Shown: positions 22,107 to 32,234 of the stretch, one piece after another | Numbering within the stretch: position 1 is the first letter of the stretch | Layout: each line of letters begins with the position of its first letter | NCBI GenBank assembly: GCA_039519185.1 | Contig: CM076847.1 | Span: 46,941,708-47,005,707 of the forward strand | Source of the DNA: Astragalus membranaceus | Taxonomy: Eukaryota > Streptophyta > Magnoliopsida > Fabales > Fabaceae | Reading direction: 5' to 3' | DNA: 64,000 bases | Translations under genes and position numbers: made by a program | The notes under the pieces: model-generated | What the model saw: only the letters and a program-made list of their open reading frames with translations | The model's database searches: none | Told to the model about the DNA's origin: nothing

Positions 22107-22640
22107 TTACTGCTGAGGTCGAAGCAGCGCACATGATTTCCTCTTTCTATTCATGGTTTTTCCTGAAGCTTCGACGGGGTAGCCCCCAGAGATAACCATC
22201 ATTACCGGTCGACCTTTAGACTTTCGGAAGTCATGCTCGTCCTTCCAGCTCTCCGAGCTTTCCTCTCTTTCTTGACAGGCTTTACCCTTCTTTTTGGGGT
22301 TGTCTTTTTCTTCTTTAACCTCTACCTCCTTCCGAGGTGCTTCAGCCACGTACTGGCTCAGCTTCCCTTTCTTGATTAGGTCTTTAATGTCATCTTTCAG
22401 AGCATTACAACGATTGGTATCCTGGCTTTGCTTCGGTGATACTGACAGTATTTGTTCGATCGCAGGCCCGGCCTGTGTGGGAGTGGATCGGGGAATTTAA
22501 CTTCCTTGAAGTCCGTGTTCATACAATCCGCAAGGATCGTAGCCCGGGTCTCATTAAGCTCGGAGTAAAGCTGGTGATGGTTTCGAGGTCTTGGCTTGCC
22601 GTCTCTCCGGGTTTCCTTCTCCTACCGAAACTCCTTTTCG
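22107..22640 (-). pseudogene. Tat1 Gag, C-terminal part with zinc knuckle
   Basis: Reading leftwards: KYCQYHRSK (knuckle of the Tat type YCxYHxxxxxDTxxC), a one-base slip within it, then DTNRCNALKDD, IKDLIKKGKLSQYVAEAPR, a lysine/glutamate-rich linker, and MMVISGGYPVEAS, which matches VAMVIHGGNPLDI before the Tat2 protease. Confidence 0.75.
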
Positions 22641-23171
22641 CCCCGAGGTTTGGAGGTTTCGAGGTCGATATCCTTCCTTCTCGCGATCACTCCTTCTTCA
22701 TGGTCAATGTACTTCTGAGATCTCTGGAGAAAATCAGCGAGTGACTCAGTCTGACTGACACCAATATCGATCTGGAAAAGACTTCCCTCACGTAGGCCGG
22801 CCTCCATGAAGTAGAGCCGGAAAGAGTCATCGAGATTTCTGACCTGGGCGGCCTCTCTATTGAACCTCTCGATGTAATCCTGGAGCGATTCATTTTCCCC
22901 TTGCCTGATAGCCTGCAAGACCTTCGGGATTTCGGCTTCATTTTGGAATGGGCGAAATGCGCGGAGAATGACTGGGCTAGCTGGTCCCAGGAGGATATTG
23001 AATTTGGTCTCAGGGCTCTAAACCAGTCCAGGGCCAACTTCTCAAGGGTCAGAGGGAAAATCCGACATTTGATTTCGCTCGGGACTCTCCGATATTGCAT
23101 CACCGTGTCGAAGTAATCTAGGTGGCGATCCGGGTCAGTGGTCCCATCGTACATTTTTAGACCACCCAGGG
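22641..23171 (-). pseudogene. Tat1 Gag core domain
   Basis: From the Tekay2 boundary the frame reads KMYDGTTDPDRHLDYF, ALDWFRALRPNSISSWDQL and FSAHFAHSKM, slips frame near 22930, and continues QAIRQGENESLQDYIERFN...EEG in the other frame. This is the retrotransposon Gag domain. With the 5-bp duplication removed it joins in frame to the N-terminal part at 31497-32193. Confidence 0.85.
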
Positions 23172-23370
23172 TGTAACGCCCCGAATATTTAATAAATTAT
23201 TTAATTGAATTATTTAGGAAATTAAGTGGAAGGAAAATATTAGAGTAAAAATATATTTTCGTATGTGGGCCTATTGTTGGTGTTAGGAGTAATAAAATAA
23301 GGGGTGTAAAGAAGGCCCGTGAAGCTAAAGTCGCATAAGTGTATGAGAAAGCCCATAAGACTAAATAAAT

Positions 23371-23378
23371 TATAAATA
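23371..23378 (+). promoter_or_regulatory. Tekay2 LTR TATA box
   Basis: TATAAATA about 125 bases before the leader splice donor. The 3' LTR keeps it at 29660-29667, and the solo LTR at 14611 has one in the same relative place. Confidence 0.65.
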
Positions 23379-23689
23379 GGTGTTATTTTAGGGTTTGCTC
23401 ATTTAGAAAAAAAATAAGGATTGAGAGAGAGCCATAAAGAGGGAGCGGCGAAGAGAGCTAGGGCAAGGACCAAGGAGAGTTTCAACTTCAATCCAAGGTA
23501 AGGGTGGGGTTCTAACTCTATAATCGGATATATGAAGGGCTTTATGTAGGAAGATAAGGAACCCTAGGTGTTTGATTAATCCTTGAAACCTATTGTTGAT
23601 GCTTGAATTGATTTGTTGATGCTTGAAATATTTATGTTGATGATGAATTCGGTTTAGGGTTTTTGAACAATGATGCGAAAGTTTGGTCC

Positions 23690-24185
23690 TGGGTGCCATG
23701 GGCGCCGATTGTGGTTGTTGCTGGGCGCCAAGGGCACCGTAGGTGGCTGCCCATTTGGTTGCTGGGCGCTAGTGCTCTGGGCGCCATGGGCGCCGTTTTG
23801 ATGTTGCTGCTGTTCTGGCGCACTGGGCACCAAGGGCGCCAATGTCTGGCTTCCCTGTTGCTGTTCTGGCACACTGGGCGCCATGGGCGCCAAGTCTGGC
23901 TGCCCTGTCGTTGTTCTGGCGCACTGGGCGCCATGGGCGCCATGTTGGCTGCCCTGTTCTGTTGCTGGGCGCCAAGGGCGCCAAGTGTGGCTGCCCTGTT
24001 GTTGTTCTGGGCGCAGTGGGTGCCATGTTGGCTGCCCTGTTCTGTTGCTAGGCGCCTTGGGCGCCAAGGGCGCCAAGTGTGGCTGCCCTGTTGTTGTTCT
24101 GGGCGCAGTGGACGCCAATGGCGCCAAGTGTGGCTGCCCTGTGTTGTTGCTGGGCGCAATGGGCGCCAAGGGCGCCAAATATGGT
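23690..24185. repeat. GGCGCC array in the Tekay2 5' LTR, ~50-60 bp higher-order unit
   Basis: Units run GGGCGCCAAGGGCGCC, then AAGTGTGGCTGCCCTG and TTGTTGTTCTGGGCGCA, eight to nine times with variations. The 3' LTR array (29985-30395) is shorter. Proline/tryptophan/arginine-rich ORFs on both strands come from this composition. Confidence 0.85.
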
Positions 24186-25047
24186 TGCCCAAGTGTGAAT
24201 TCTATGGTTGTTGCTTGAAACGTTTTGTTGATGTTGAATATATATTTAGGCCCACGGTTGGCTAATTGTTGGTTAAGTCGTTAAACTATTAATCGTCGTG
24301 TCGCATGCATGGCATTACACGTTAGCCTGGATTGGCAAATTATGCTGAAAGATTATGTTGTTGATGCCTCTATTTATTGGCAGATTTTTACGTTGGGAGT
24401 TCTGCTCCGATGGTACCACATGCATATGCATAGTATCGAGTCGTATTCATGTTGCATCCTTAAATATGTTGATCACTTGTGATTGATCAAAGTTGTTTGT
24501 TGGCTGTGAAGTGGTGAATTTAGATCCCCTGATTCTAATATACTATTTTTCATATGTCCTATGATATCTCACCCATTTTGTTTGAATGTTACCCTTCCGT
24601 TGGTAACGTGCAGATAATCACGAATGAAGGCTGCTTAACTTCATTTGATCGAGTCCGTGTCGTCGCTCTGATACGTAACACTCGAGGGGAATGAACACAT
24701 GTTTTCATTATGATTGTTTTGCTATGTTATTTTGTTGTTGGAACTTAAAGTCGTTGTTTTGTTGTTTTTGAGCTGTCTTAAGTTGGTTAAAGACGCCACG
24801 GTTATTTTGAATTGAGTTTTGTTGCGAATCCGCTGCGTAGTAATGAAGTGACTTATTTTTGAAGACTAAAAGGGTGGTTTATTGGTTCATCCCAAAAGTA
24901 GACTGTTATGTATCTGTTTTCGCAGGCGAATTAATCTGCTTGCTGTTTTTACGAAGCAAGTGTGGCACTCCATTGTTTGTTGGAAATTTTTTTTTATAAA
25001 CTCTAATTTTCGTATTATTTTACCGGGTAGAATGGGGTGTTACATAA

Positions 25048-25059
25048 TGGTATCAGAGC
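25048..25059 (+). other. Tekay2 primer-binding site
   Basis: TGGTATCAGAGC, complementary to the initiator methionine tRNA 3' end, three bases after the LTR. Confidence 0.9.
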
Positions 25060-25162
25060 TGTTTTGGTCTGTCTGGCCAAGTTGTCCAGTTATTGTGTCA
25101 ATTGACGATAGAGTATTGTCATTTGGTTCTAACTATTGTTTGTGTTGTAGTGATAAGTTAAG

Positions 25163-27172
25163 ATGGCTGGAAGGAATGATGCTGCTATCGCTGCTGCTTT
25201 GGCGGCTATGGCTCAGGCCGTGGAGGGTCAGCAGAACGTTGGTGAAAATGCTGGGTGTCGTAGTTTGGCGACCTTTCAAAGGGAGAATCTGCCTACTTTC
25301 AAAGGCAAGTATAATCCTGATGGAGCGTTGGCTTGGTTGAAGGAGATGGAGAGGATCTTCTGTGTGATGGACTGCACTCCAGCGCAGAAGGTTCGTTATG
25401 GTACTCATATGTTGGCAGAAGAGGCTGATGACTGGTGGCTAGAGACTAGTCAAAGATTGGTAGCTGCAGGTGAAGAGATCACTTGGGTTGTGTTCCGTAG
25501 GGAATTTATGAGGAAGTATTACCTTGAGGATGTCTGGGGTAAGAAGGAAATTGAATTCCTTGAGCTGAAGCAGGGAAACCTGTCAGTTACTGAGTATACT
25601 GCTAAGTTTGTGGAGTTAGCCAAGTTCTATCCGCACTATAGTGAAGCAACTGCCGAGTTCTCGAAGTGCATCAAGTTTGAGAACGGGTTGCGGCCAGAGA
25701 TCAAGAAGGCAATTGGGTACCAGAAAATCCGTGTCTTCTCTGATTTGATTGATAGCTGCAGGATCTACGAAGAGGATAACAATGCTCATTATAAGATTAT
25801 TAACGAGAAGAGGAGCAAGCATCCGAATCGTGGTAAGCCGTATGATGCTCCTGCTGGTATTGTGTGCTTCAAATGTGGCAAAGCCGGTCATAAAAGTAAC
25901 GCGTGCAAACCTGAGACGAAGAGGTGTTTCCGTTGTGGTAAAATCGGGCATGAAATATCTGGGTGCGAGCATAAGGAGATGATTTTCTTCAACTGTGGCG
26001 AAGGAGGACACATTAGTAGTCAGTGTCAGAAACCGAAGAAAGAGCGAGCCAGTGGAAAAGTGTTCGCTTTGGCAGGGACAGAGACTTCCGAAGAAGATGG
26101 ACTTATTAGAGGTACATGCTTCATCAATAATATTCCTCTAACTTCTATTGTTGATACCGGTGCCACTCATTGTTTTATTGCTGCTGATTGTGTTGAAAGA
26201 TTGGGTCTTGCGTTGTCTTCTATGAATGGAGAGATGGTCGTCGACACTCCAGCTAAGGGGTCGGTGACTACTTCTCTTGTGTGTTCTCAATGTCCTTTGT
26301 GGATTTTCGACGGAGACTTTGTTGTTGATTTGATTTGTTTGCCGTTAAGCGGATTGGATGTGATCTTAGGTATGAACTGGTTAGAGTATAACCATGTTCA
26401 TATTAATTGTCGTGGTAAGTCTGTGAGTTTTTCTACCCCTGAAGAGGAGGAAGCTGGTTTGTTGTCTGCTGGACAGTTGCGAAAGTTGATGCAGGAGGAA
26501 GTCCAGTTATTCTCGCTAACGGCATCAATGTCTGTCGAGAACCGAGCCGTAATTGAGGAGTTGCAGGTAGTGTCTGAATTTCCTGAAGTCTTCCCTCATG
26601 AGAATCCAAGTGTGCCGCCAGAGAGAGAAGTGGAATTCGCTATTGATCTTGTACCTGGTACCAGACCTGTTTCTATGGCACCGTACAGGATGTCAGCATC
26701 TGAATTGTCCGAATTGAAGAAGCAACTGGAAGATTTACTCGAAAAGAAGTTTGTGAGACCAAGTGTGTCGCCGTGGGGAGCTCCTGTGTTGCTAGTAAAG
26801 AAGAAAGATGGAAGTATGAGGCTCTGTGTTGATTATAGACAGTTGAATAAGGTAACGGTTAAGAACAAGTATCCACTCCCAAGGATAGATGATTTGATGG
26901 ATCAGCTGGTGGGTGCTCAAGTGTTTAATAAGATTGATTTACGACCGGGTTACCATCAGATTAAAGTGAAACATGAGGATATTCAGAAGACGGCCTTTAG
27001 AACTCGTTACAGGCATTATGAATATTCGGTGATGCCTTTTGGTATTACCAACGCGCCGGGAGTATTTATGGAATACATGAACCGTATCTTCCATACTTAC
27101 TTGGATCAGTTTGTGGTGGTATTCATCGATGACATTCTAGTCTACTCTAAGTCAGAAGAAGAGCATGCATAG
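25163..27172 (+). CDS. Tekay2 Gag-protease-RT polyprotein, 669 aa, ended by a premature stop
   Basis: The start ATG follows the acceptor-like TTGTAG. The Gag domain matches Tekay1. Of three zinc knuckles, the first two are intact (CFKCGKAGHKSNAC, CFRCGKIGHEISGC); the third begins FFNCGEGGH, so its first Cys is Phe. Protease IVDTGATHCF, then the flap region and the ILGMNWL motif. RT shows YRMSASELSELKKQL, VLLVKKKDGSMRLCVDYR, LPRIDDLMDQL, FRTRYRHYEYSVMPFGITNA and the catalytic FIDDILVYS. A TAG at 27170-27172 stops the frame just after RT palm (before HLRLVLEVLK). The RT itself looks usable. Confidence 0.92.
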   Translation: MAGRNDAAIAAALAAMAQAVEGQQNVGENAGCRSLATFQRENLPTFKGKYNPDGALAWLKEMERIFCVMDCTPAQKVRYGTHMLAEEADDWWLETSQRLVAAGEEITWVVFRREFMRKYYLEDVWGKKEIEFLELKQGNLSVTEYTAKFVELAKFYPHYSEATAEFSKCIKFENGLRPEIKKAIGYQKIRVFSDLIDSCRIYEEDNNAHYKIINEKRSKHPNRGKPYDAPAGIVCFKCGKAGHKSNACKPETKRCFRCGKIGHEISGCEHKEMIFFNCGEGGHISSQCQKPKKERASGKVFALAGTETSEEDGLIRGTCFINNIPLTSIVDTGATHCFIAADCVERLGLALSSMNGEMVVDTPAKGSVTTSLVCSQCPLWIFDGDFVVDLICLPLSGLDVILGMNWLEYNHVHINCRGKSVSFSTPEEEEAGLLSAGQLRKLMQEEVQLFSLTASMSVENRAVIEELQVVSEFPEVFPHENPSVPPEREVEFAIDLVPGTRPVSMAPYRMSASELSELKKQLEDLLEKKFVRPSVSPWGAPVLLVKKKDGSMRLCVDYRQLNKVTVKNKYPLPRIDDLMDQLVGAQVFNKIDLRPGYHQIKVKHEDIQKTAFRTRYRHYEYSVMPFGITNAPGVFMEYMNRIFHTYLDQFVVVFIDDILVYSKSEEEHA

Positions 27173-27446
27173 CATTTGAGATTAGTGTTGGAGGTCCTGA
27201 AAGAGAAGAAGTTATATGCAAAACTGTCTAAATGTGAATTCTGGTTGTGGCATTGCGGTGGATCCGTCTAAAGTAGATGCTGTGTTGCAGTGGGAAGCCC
27301 CGAAGTCGGCTACCGAGATTAGAAGCCTTTTGGGGTTAGTAGGTTATTATAGAAGGTTCATCGAGGGTTTTTCTAAGTTAGCACTCCCGTTAACTCAGCT
27401 GACTTGCAAAGGTAAATCCTTTATATGGAACACTCATTGTGAATAG
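27173..27446 (+). pseudogene. Tekay2 RT thumb/connection, frameshifted
   Basis: Continues as HLRLVLEVLKEKKLYAKLSKCEFWL, then a deletion of roughly 40 bases near 27240 shifts frame. The rest reads GIAVDPSKVDAVLQWEAP and LLGLVGYYRRFIEGFSKLALPL, ending at TAG 27444-27446, where Tekay1 has a glutamate codon. Confidence 0.85.
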
Positions 27447-28241
27447 AGTTTCGCCGAACTGAAGAAGAGATTGACGACGTCTCCTATTTTGACGTTGCCC
27501 AATCCGGGAGAGTCTTTTGTGGTGTATTGTGATGCTTCCAAGATGGGTTTAGGAGGTGTGCTTATGCAGGATGGAAAGGTAGTTGCTTATGCGTCGAGGC
27601 AGTTGAGGACACATGAAAAGAATTATCCTACGCATGACTCAGAGCTTGCTGCGGTTGTTTTTGTGCTGAAAATTTGGAGGCATTATCTTTATGGTTCTAG
27701 ATTTGAAGTATTTAGTGACCATAAGAGTTTGAAGTATTTATTTGATCAGAATGAATTGAATATGAGGCAACGACGGTGGTTGGAGTTATTAAAGGATTGT
27801 GATTTCGGATTGAATTATCATTCAGGAAAAGCTAATGTCGTGGCTGATGCGTTAAGCCGAAAGACCTTACACATGTCAGCAATGATGGTTAAGGAGTTGG
27901 AATTAATTGAGCAGTTCAGAGATATGAGTTTGGTCTGTGAAGTGACACCGCAGAGTGTCAGGTTGGGAATGTTAAAGATTAATAATGACTTTTTGAACAG
28001 AATCAGAGAAGCTCGGAAGTTGGATGTTAAACTGGTGGATTCGATGGTTGGAATCGATCAGTCTGAGAATAATGATTTCAAGCTGGATGCGCAAGGTGTG
28101 TTGAGGTTCCGTAATAGAATTTGTATTCCTGATTACGCAGAGATGAAGAAAGCGATTCTTGAAGACAGTCATAGGAGTAAGTTGAGTATTCATCCGGGAG
28201 TTACTAAGATGTATCAGGACTTGAAGAATTTGTTTTGGTAG
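27447..28241 (+). CDS. Tekay2 RNase H and integrase N-terminus
   Basis: In-frame segment between two stops (first ATG 27471). RNase H: VVYCDASKMGLGGVLMQDG, ELAAVVFVLKIWRHYL, FSDHKSLKYLF and ANVVADALSRK give the acidic residues. It then enters the integrase zinc domain (HRSKLSIHPGVTKMYQDL) and stops at TAG 28239-28241, a former TGG one codon after the position of the Tekay1 stop. Confidence 0.9.
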   Translation, partial: SFAELKKRLTTSPILTLPNPGESFVVYCDASKMGLGGVLMQDGKVVAYASRQLRTHEKNYPTHDSELAAVVFVLKIWRHYLYGSRFEVFSDHKSLKYLFDQNELNMRQRRWLELLKDCDFGLNYHSGKANVVADALSRKTLHMSAMMVKELELIEQFRDMSLVCEVTPQSVRLGMLKINNDFLNRIREARKLDVKLVDSMVGIDQSENNDFKLDAQGVLRFRNRICIPDYAEMKKAILEDSHRSKLSIHPGVTKMYQDLKNLFW

Positions 28242-28247
28242 CAAGGG

Positions 28248-29447
28248 ATGAAGCGTGATGTAGCGCAGTTTGTGTATGCATGTTTAACTTGTCAGAAGTC
28301 GAAAGTTGAACATCAGAAGCCTGCAGGGTTGATGCAACCGTTAGAAGTTCAAGAATGGAAATGGGATAGTATTTCAATGGACTTTGTGACGGGATTGCCT
28401 AATACCGCAAGAGGTCATGATGCGATTTGGGTGATTGTTGATAGGCTGACGAAGTCGGCTCATTTTGTTCCTATTAACATCACATATCCAGTACCGAAGT
28501 TGGCAGAGATTTATATCCGGGAGATTGTAAAGCTGCATGGTGTTCCTCTATGTGTCGTTTCGGATAGGGATCCGAGGTTTACGTCTGATTTTTGGAAGAG
28601 TTTGCAAAAGGAGTTGGGTTCTAAGTTGAGATTGAGTTCGGCGTATCACCCTCAGACGGATGGTCAGTCAGAGAGGACTATTCAGTCGTTGGAGGATTTG
28701 TTGAGAGCTTGTGTTCTGGAGCAAGGAGGTTCGTGGGATGCCTACCTTTCGTTGATAGAGTTCACTTATAATAACAGTTACCATTCTAGTATTGGGATGA
28801 CACCTTTTGAAGCGTTGTATGGTCGGAGGTGTAGGACTCCTTTATGTTCGTATGAATCTGGAGAAAGTGTAATGCTTGGACCCGAAATTGTTCGAGAGAC
28901 TACTGAGAAGGTGAAGTTGATACGGGAGAAGATGAAAGCTTCGCAAAGTAGACAGAAGAGTTATCATGATAAGCGAAGAAAGGATTTAGAATTTCAAGCA
29001 GGTGAGCATGTGTTTTTGAGAGTCACTCCGGTGACCGGTGTTGGACGCGCTTTGAAATCTAAGAAGCTCACGCCTCGTTTTATCGGTCCGTATCAGATTT
29101 CGGAAAGAGTTGGAAATGTTGCTTATAGGGTGGCCTTACCGCCTAATCTTTCAAATTTGCATGATGTGTTTCATGTGTCGCAACTTCGAAAGTATATTTC
29201 AGATCCATCTCATGTAGTTCATATGGATGATGTGCATGTACGGGATAATCTCACTGTGGAGACGATGCCTGTACGAATCGAGGATCATGAGGTGAAGACT
29301 CTAAGAGGCAAGGAGATCGCTTTGGTGAAAGTAGTCTGGTTGGGAGCTGCCGGAGAAAGCATGACGTGGGAGCTGGAAAGCAAGATGCGGGAATCTTATC
29401 CCGAGTTGTTCGAGTCAGGTAAATTTTCGAAGACGAAAATATTCTAA
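28248..29447 (+). CDS. Tekay2 integrase with chromodomain-like tail, 399 aa
   Basis: Same frame after the stop; first ATG 28248. HHCC cysteines CLTCQKSK; catalytic positions in MDFVTGLPN, SDRDPRFTSDF and DGQSERTIQSLED; C-terminal LTPRFIGPYQISERVG and chromodomain-like LVKVVWLGAAGESMTWELE. It is about 90 percent similar to the Tekay1 integrase by eye and has no internal damage. Confidence 0.9.
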   Translation: MKRDVAQFVYACLTCQKSKVEHQKPAGLMQPLEVQEWKWDSISMDFVTGLPNTARGHDAIWVIVDRLTKSAHFVPINITYPVPKLAEIYIREIVKLHGVPLCVVSDRDPRFTSDFWKSLQKELGSKLRLSSAYHPQTDGQSERTIQSLEDLLRACVLEQGGSWDAYLSLIEFTYNNSYHSSIGMTPFEALYGRRCRTPLCSYESGESVMLGPEIVRETTEKVKLIREKMKASQSRQKSYHDKRRKDLEFQAGEHVFLRVTPVTGVGRALKSKKLTPRFIGPYQISERVGNVAYRVALPPNLSNLHDVFHVSQLRKYISDPSHVVHMDDVHVRDNLTVETMPVRIEDHEVKTLRGKEIALVKVVWLGAAGESMTWELESKMRESYPELFESGKFSKTKIF

Positions 29448-29449
29448 GT

Positions 29450-29458
29450 GGGGGAGAG
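29450..29458 (+). other. Tekay2 polypurine tract
   Basis: GGGGGAGAG before the 3' LTR, identical to Tekay1. Confidence 0.8.
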
Positions 29459-29459
29459 T

Positions 29460-31491
29460 GGTAACCCCCCCGAAAATTTAATTAATTATTTAATTGAATT
29501 ATTTAGGAAATTAAGTGGTAGGAAAATATTAGAGTAAAAATATATTTTCGTATGTGGGCCTATTGTTGGTGTTAGGAGTAGTAAAATAAGGGGTGTAAAG
29601 AAGGCCCATGAAGCTAAAGTCGCATAAGTGTATGAGAAAGCCCATAAGACTAAATAAATTATAAATAGGTGTTATTTTAGGGTTTGCTCATTTAGAAAAA
29701 AAAAATAAGGATTGAGAGAGAGCCATAGAGAGGGAGCGGCGAAGAGAGCTAGGGCAAGGACCAAGGAGAGTTTCAACTTCAATCCAAGGTAAGGGTGGGG
29801 TTCTAACTCTATAATCGGGTATATGAAGGGCTTTATGTAGGAAGATAAGGAACCCTAGGTGTTTGATTAATCCTTGAAACCTATTGTTGATGCTTGAATT
29901 GATTTGTTGATGCTTGAAATATTTATGTTGATGATGAATTCGGTTTAGGGTTTTTGAACAATTATGCAAAAATTTGGTCTTGGGCGCCATGGGAGCCGAT
30001 TGTGGTTGTTGCTGGGCGCTGGTGCGCTGGGCGCCAAGGGCACCGTAGGTGGCCGCCCGTTTGGTTGCTGGGCGACATGGGCGCCGTTTTGATGTTGTTG
30101 CTGTTCTGGCGCACTTGGCGCCAAGGGCGCCAATGTCTGGCTTCCCTGTTGCTGTTCTGGCGCACTGGGCGCCATGGGCACCAAGTCTGGTTGCCTAGTC
30201 GTTGTTCTGGCGCACTAGGCGCCATGGGCGCCATGTTGGCTGCCCTGTTCTATTGCTGGGCGCTTTGGGCGCCAAGGGCGCCAAGTGTGGCTGCCCTGTT
30301 GTTGTTCTGGGCGCAGTGGAAGCCAAGGGCGCCAAGTGTGGCTGCCCTGTGTTGTTGCTGGGCGCAGTGGGCGCCAAGGGCGCCAAATGTGGCTGCCCAA
30401 GTGTGAATTCTATGGTTGTTGTTTGAAACGATTTGTTGATGTTGAATATATATTTAGGCCCACGGTTGGCTAATTGTTGGTTAAGTCGTTAAATTATTAA
30501 TCGTTGATTGTGGAAGTTGTTAACCGTTGGTGTAGTTGTTACACTGTTAAAATTATTAAGTTGCTGAAGTGTTGACTCCGTTGTTGAATTGTTGATAATG
30601 TTGCACCGAGTTGTATTGCCTCTATTTATTGGCAGGTGTTATGTTGTAGGCCTATGGCCAACGTTGAGATCCCGTTGTTGTGGTGCTGTTACGTAGCTAT
30701 TGTTATTGACTGCCTGAGTATTCATCATCGCGTCGCATGCATGGCATTACACGTTGGCCTGGATTGGCAAATTATGTTGAAAGATTATGTTGTTGATGCC
30801 TCTATTTATTGGCAGATTTTTACATTGGGAGTTCTGCTCTGATGGTACCACATGCATATGCATAGTATCGAGTCGTATTCAGGTTGCATCCTTAAATGAT
30901 TATGTTGATGACTTGTGATTGATCAAAGTTGTTTGTTGGCTGTGAAGTGGTGAATTTAGATCCCCTGATTCAAATATACTATTTTTCATATGTCCTATTA
31001 TATGGTTTGATATCTCACCCCTTCTGTTTGAATGTTACCTTTCCGTAGGTAACATGCAGGTAATCACGAATGAAGGCTGCTTACCTTCGTTTGATCGAGT
31101 CGGTGTTGTCGCTCTAATACGTAACACTCGGGGGGGAATGAACACATGTTTTCATTATGATTGTTTTGCTATGTTATTTTGTTGTTGGAACTTAAAATCG
31201 TTATTTTGTTGTTTTTGAGCTGTCTTAAGTTGGTTAAAGACGCCACGATTATTTTGAATTGAGTTTTGTTGCGAATCCGCTGCGTAGTAATGAAGTGACT
31301 TATTTTTGAAGACTAAAAGGGTTGTTTATTGGTTCATCCAAAAAGTAGAGTGTTATGTATCTGTTTTCACAGGCGAATTAATCTGCTTGCAGTTTTTACG
31401 AAGCAAGTGTGGCACTCCATTGTTTGTTGGAAATTTTTTTTTATAAACTCTAATTTTCGTTTTATTTTACCGGGTAGAATGGGGTGTTAAA
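29460..31491 (+). repeat. Tekay2 3' LTR (2032 bp)
   Basis: Begins GGTAACCCCCC (first T lost) and ends GGGGTGTTAAA. TATA at 29660, donor at 29789, GGCGCC array at about 29985-30395, and about 225 bp near 30505-30730 that the 5' LTR lacks. It contains no gene. Confidence 0.88.
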
Positions 31492-31496
31492 CGGGG

Positions 31497-32193
31497 GCTT
31501 CTCAAGGTGCCTTTGTACCGGGAAGAATTCTATCTCGTCGGTGAAAGGTCCCTTCCTGGCCGTCGGTCTTGCCCTTTCGGGAGATCATCGGGTAGCTCAT
31601 CTGGCCGGGGATCTTCGGGAGTGTGGGCCGCAAGCTCGATGCCGTGGGGATCTCTCCCGGCTTAAGGAGCGCCACCTTGGAGATGAGGATGCCAAAGAAG
31701 AATTCTGATGAGGGGAACCCTCGGGATAGTAGGTGTCGTCGTAGGTCTCGCTTGGAAGAATCCCCGATCCATGCCCTCCCCTGCACCGAGGAGAAGATCG
31801 ATGATGATGCCTTCTCCTGGCCGGAGACCGGTGACGCCTTCGACCATACGTCTCCTTGCTCGGAGAATGGTATTGGGGAGATGAACGATCTGGGATATTA
31901 CGGGCACGGATCTCGGCAATTTCAGCCTCGAGCTGTGTGTAACGTTGACTTCTTTCCTGCTCAGCCTTGGCCTGCCTCGTCAGCAGCTGGACGAGCTGTT
32001 GAACAGCATCGGCTGGTATCTGGACGGTCTGAGGAGGTGGTGGAATTCGAGCCGGAATTATCACTCTGGACGAGTTATGTCCACGTGCCGACCTAAGAAG
32101 AAGCGTGACTGCCACTCCTTCTGGGGTTTCTTGTTGTGGGTCATGTGTCACTATCGCGCTTGAGATCCTTCTTTGACGTAAAACCGGAGCCAT
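31497..32193 (-). pseudogene. Tat1 Gag, N-terminal part
   Basis: The ATG at 32193 lies about 40 bases after the PBS. The first 198 codons contain a proline/glutamine region and RRHRSPARRRHHHR, a basic low-complexity segment; Tat2 Gag has the same kind of RS-rich region. After a frame slip near 31600 the sequence GPFTDEIEFFPVQRHLEKP precedes the Gag core. Tekay2 interrupts it at 31496. Confidence 0.78.
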
Positions 32194-32234
32194 TACTAGC
32201 TTGGGGAGCGGGGGGAAAGGAAGTATAAGATGCT

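Larger units (their letters stand above)
23172..25044 (+). repeat. Tekay2 5' LTR (1873 bp)
   Basis: TGTAACGCCCC to GGGGTGTTACA. TATA box 23371-23378 and splice donor at 23498 (CCAAG|GTAAGG). A GGCGCC array occupies about 23690-24185. Compared with the 3' LTR it lacks about 225 bp near 24285 and has more array units. The conserved CTCTGATACGTAACACTC block is at 24666-24683. It contains no gene. Confidence 0.9.
23498..25150 (+). other. Inferred leader intron of Tekay2
   Basis: Donor CCAAG|GTAAGG inside the LTR and acceptor TTTGTGTTGTAG 12 bases before the gag ATG (25163). Tekay1 has the same arrangement (4510 to 6899, TTGCAG). The intron would contain the GGCGCC array and the PBS. Not proven from sequence alone. 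Confidence 0.45.
23172..31491 (+). mobile_element. Tekay2: Tekay-type Ty3/gypsy element (8320 bp), multiply broken
   Basis: LTRs at 23172-25044 and 29460-31491 enclose PBS, gag-pol and PPT. Flanks are caggg (23167-23171) and cgggg (31492-31496), an imperfect duplication with one change; removing the element restores the Tat1 Gag frame. The LTRs differ by many substitutions and by two large indels, so it is older than Tekay1. The 3' LTR ends are decayed (GGTAAC for TGTAAC, TTAAA for TTACA). Pol has stops at 27170, 27444 and 28239 and a small frameshifting deletion near 27240. Confidence 0.92.

Noticed and set aside
23632..24265. Several Pro/Trp/Arg/Gly-rich ORFs up to 200 codons on both strands (also 29945-30473)
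   Set aside because: They come from the GGCGCC array of the LTR, change with array length between the two LTRs, and have no protein motif.
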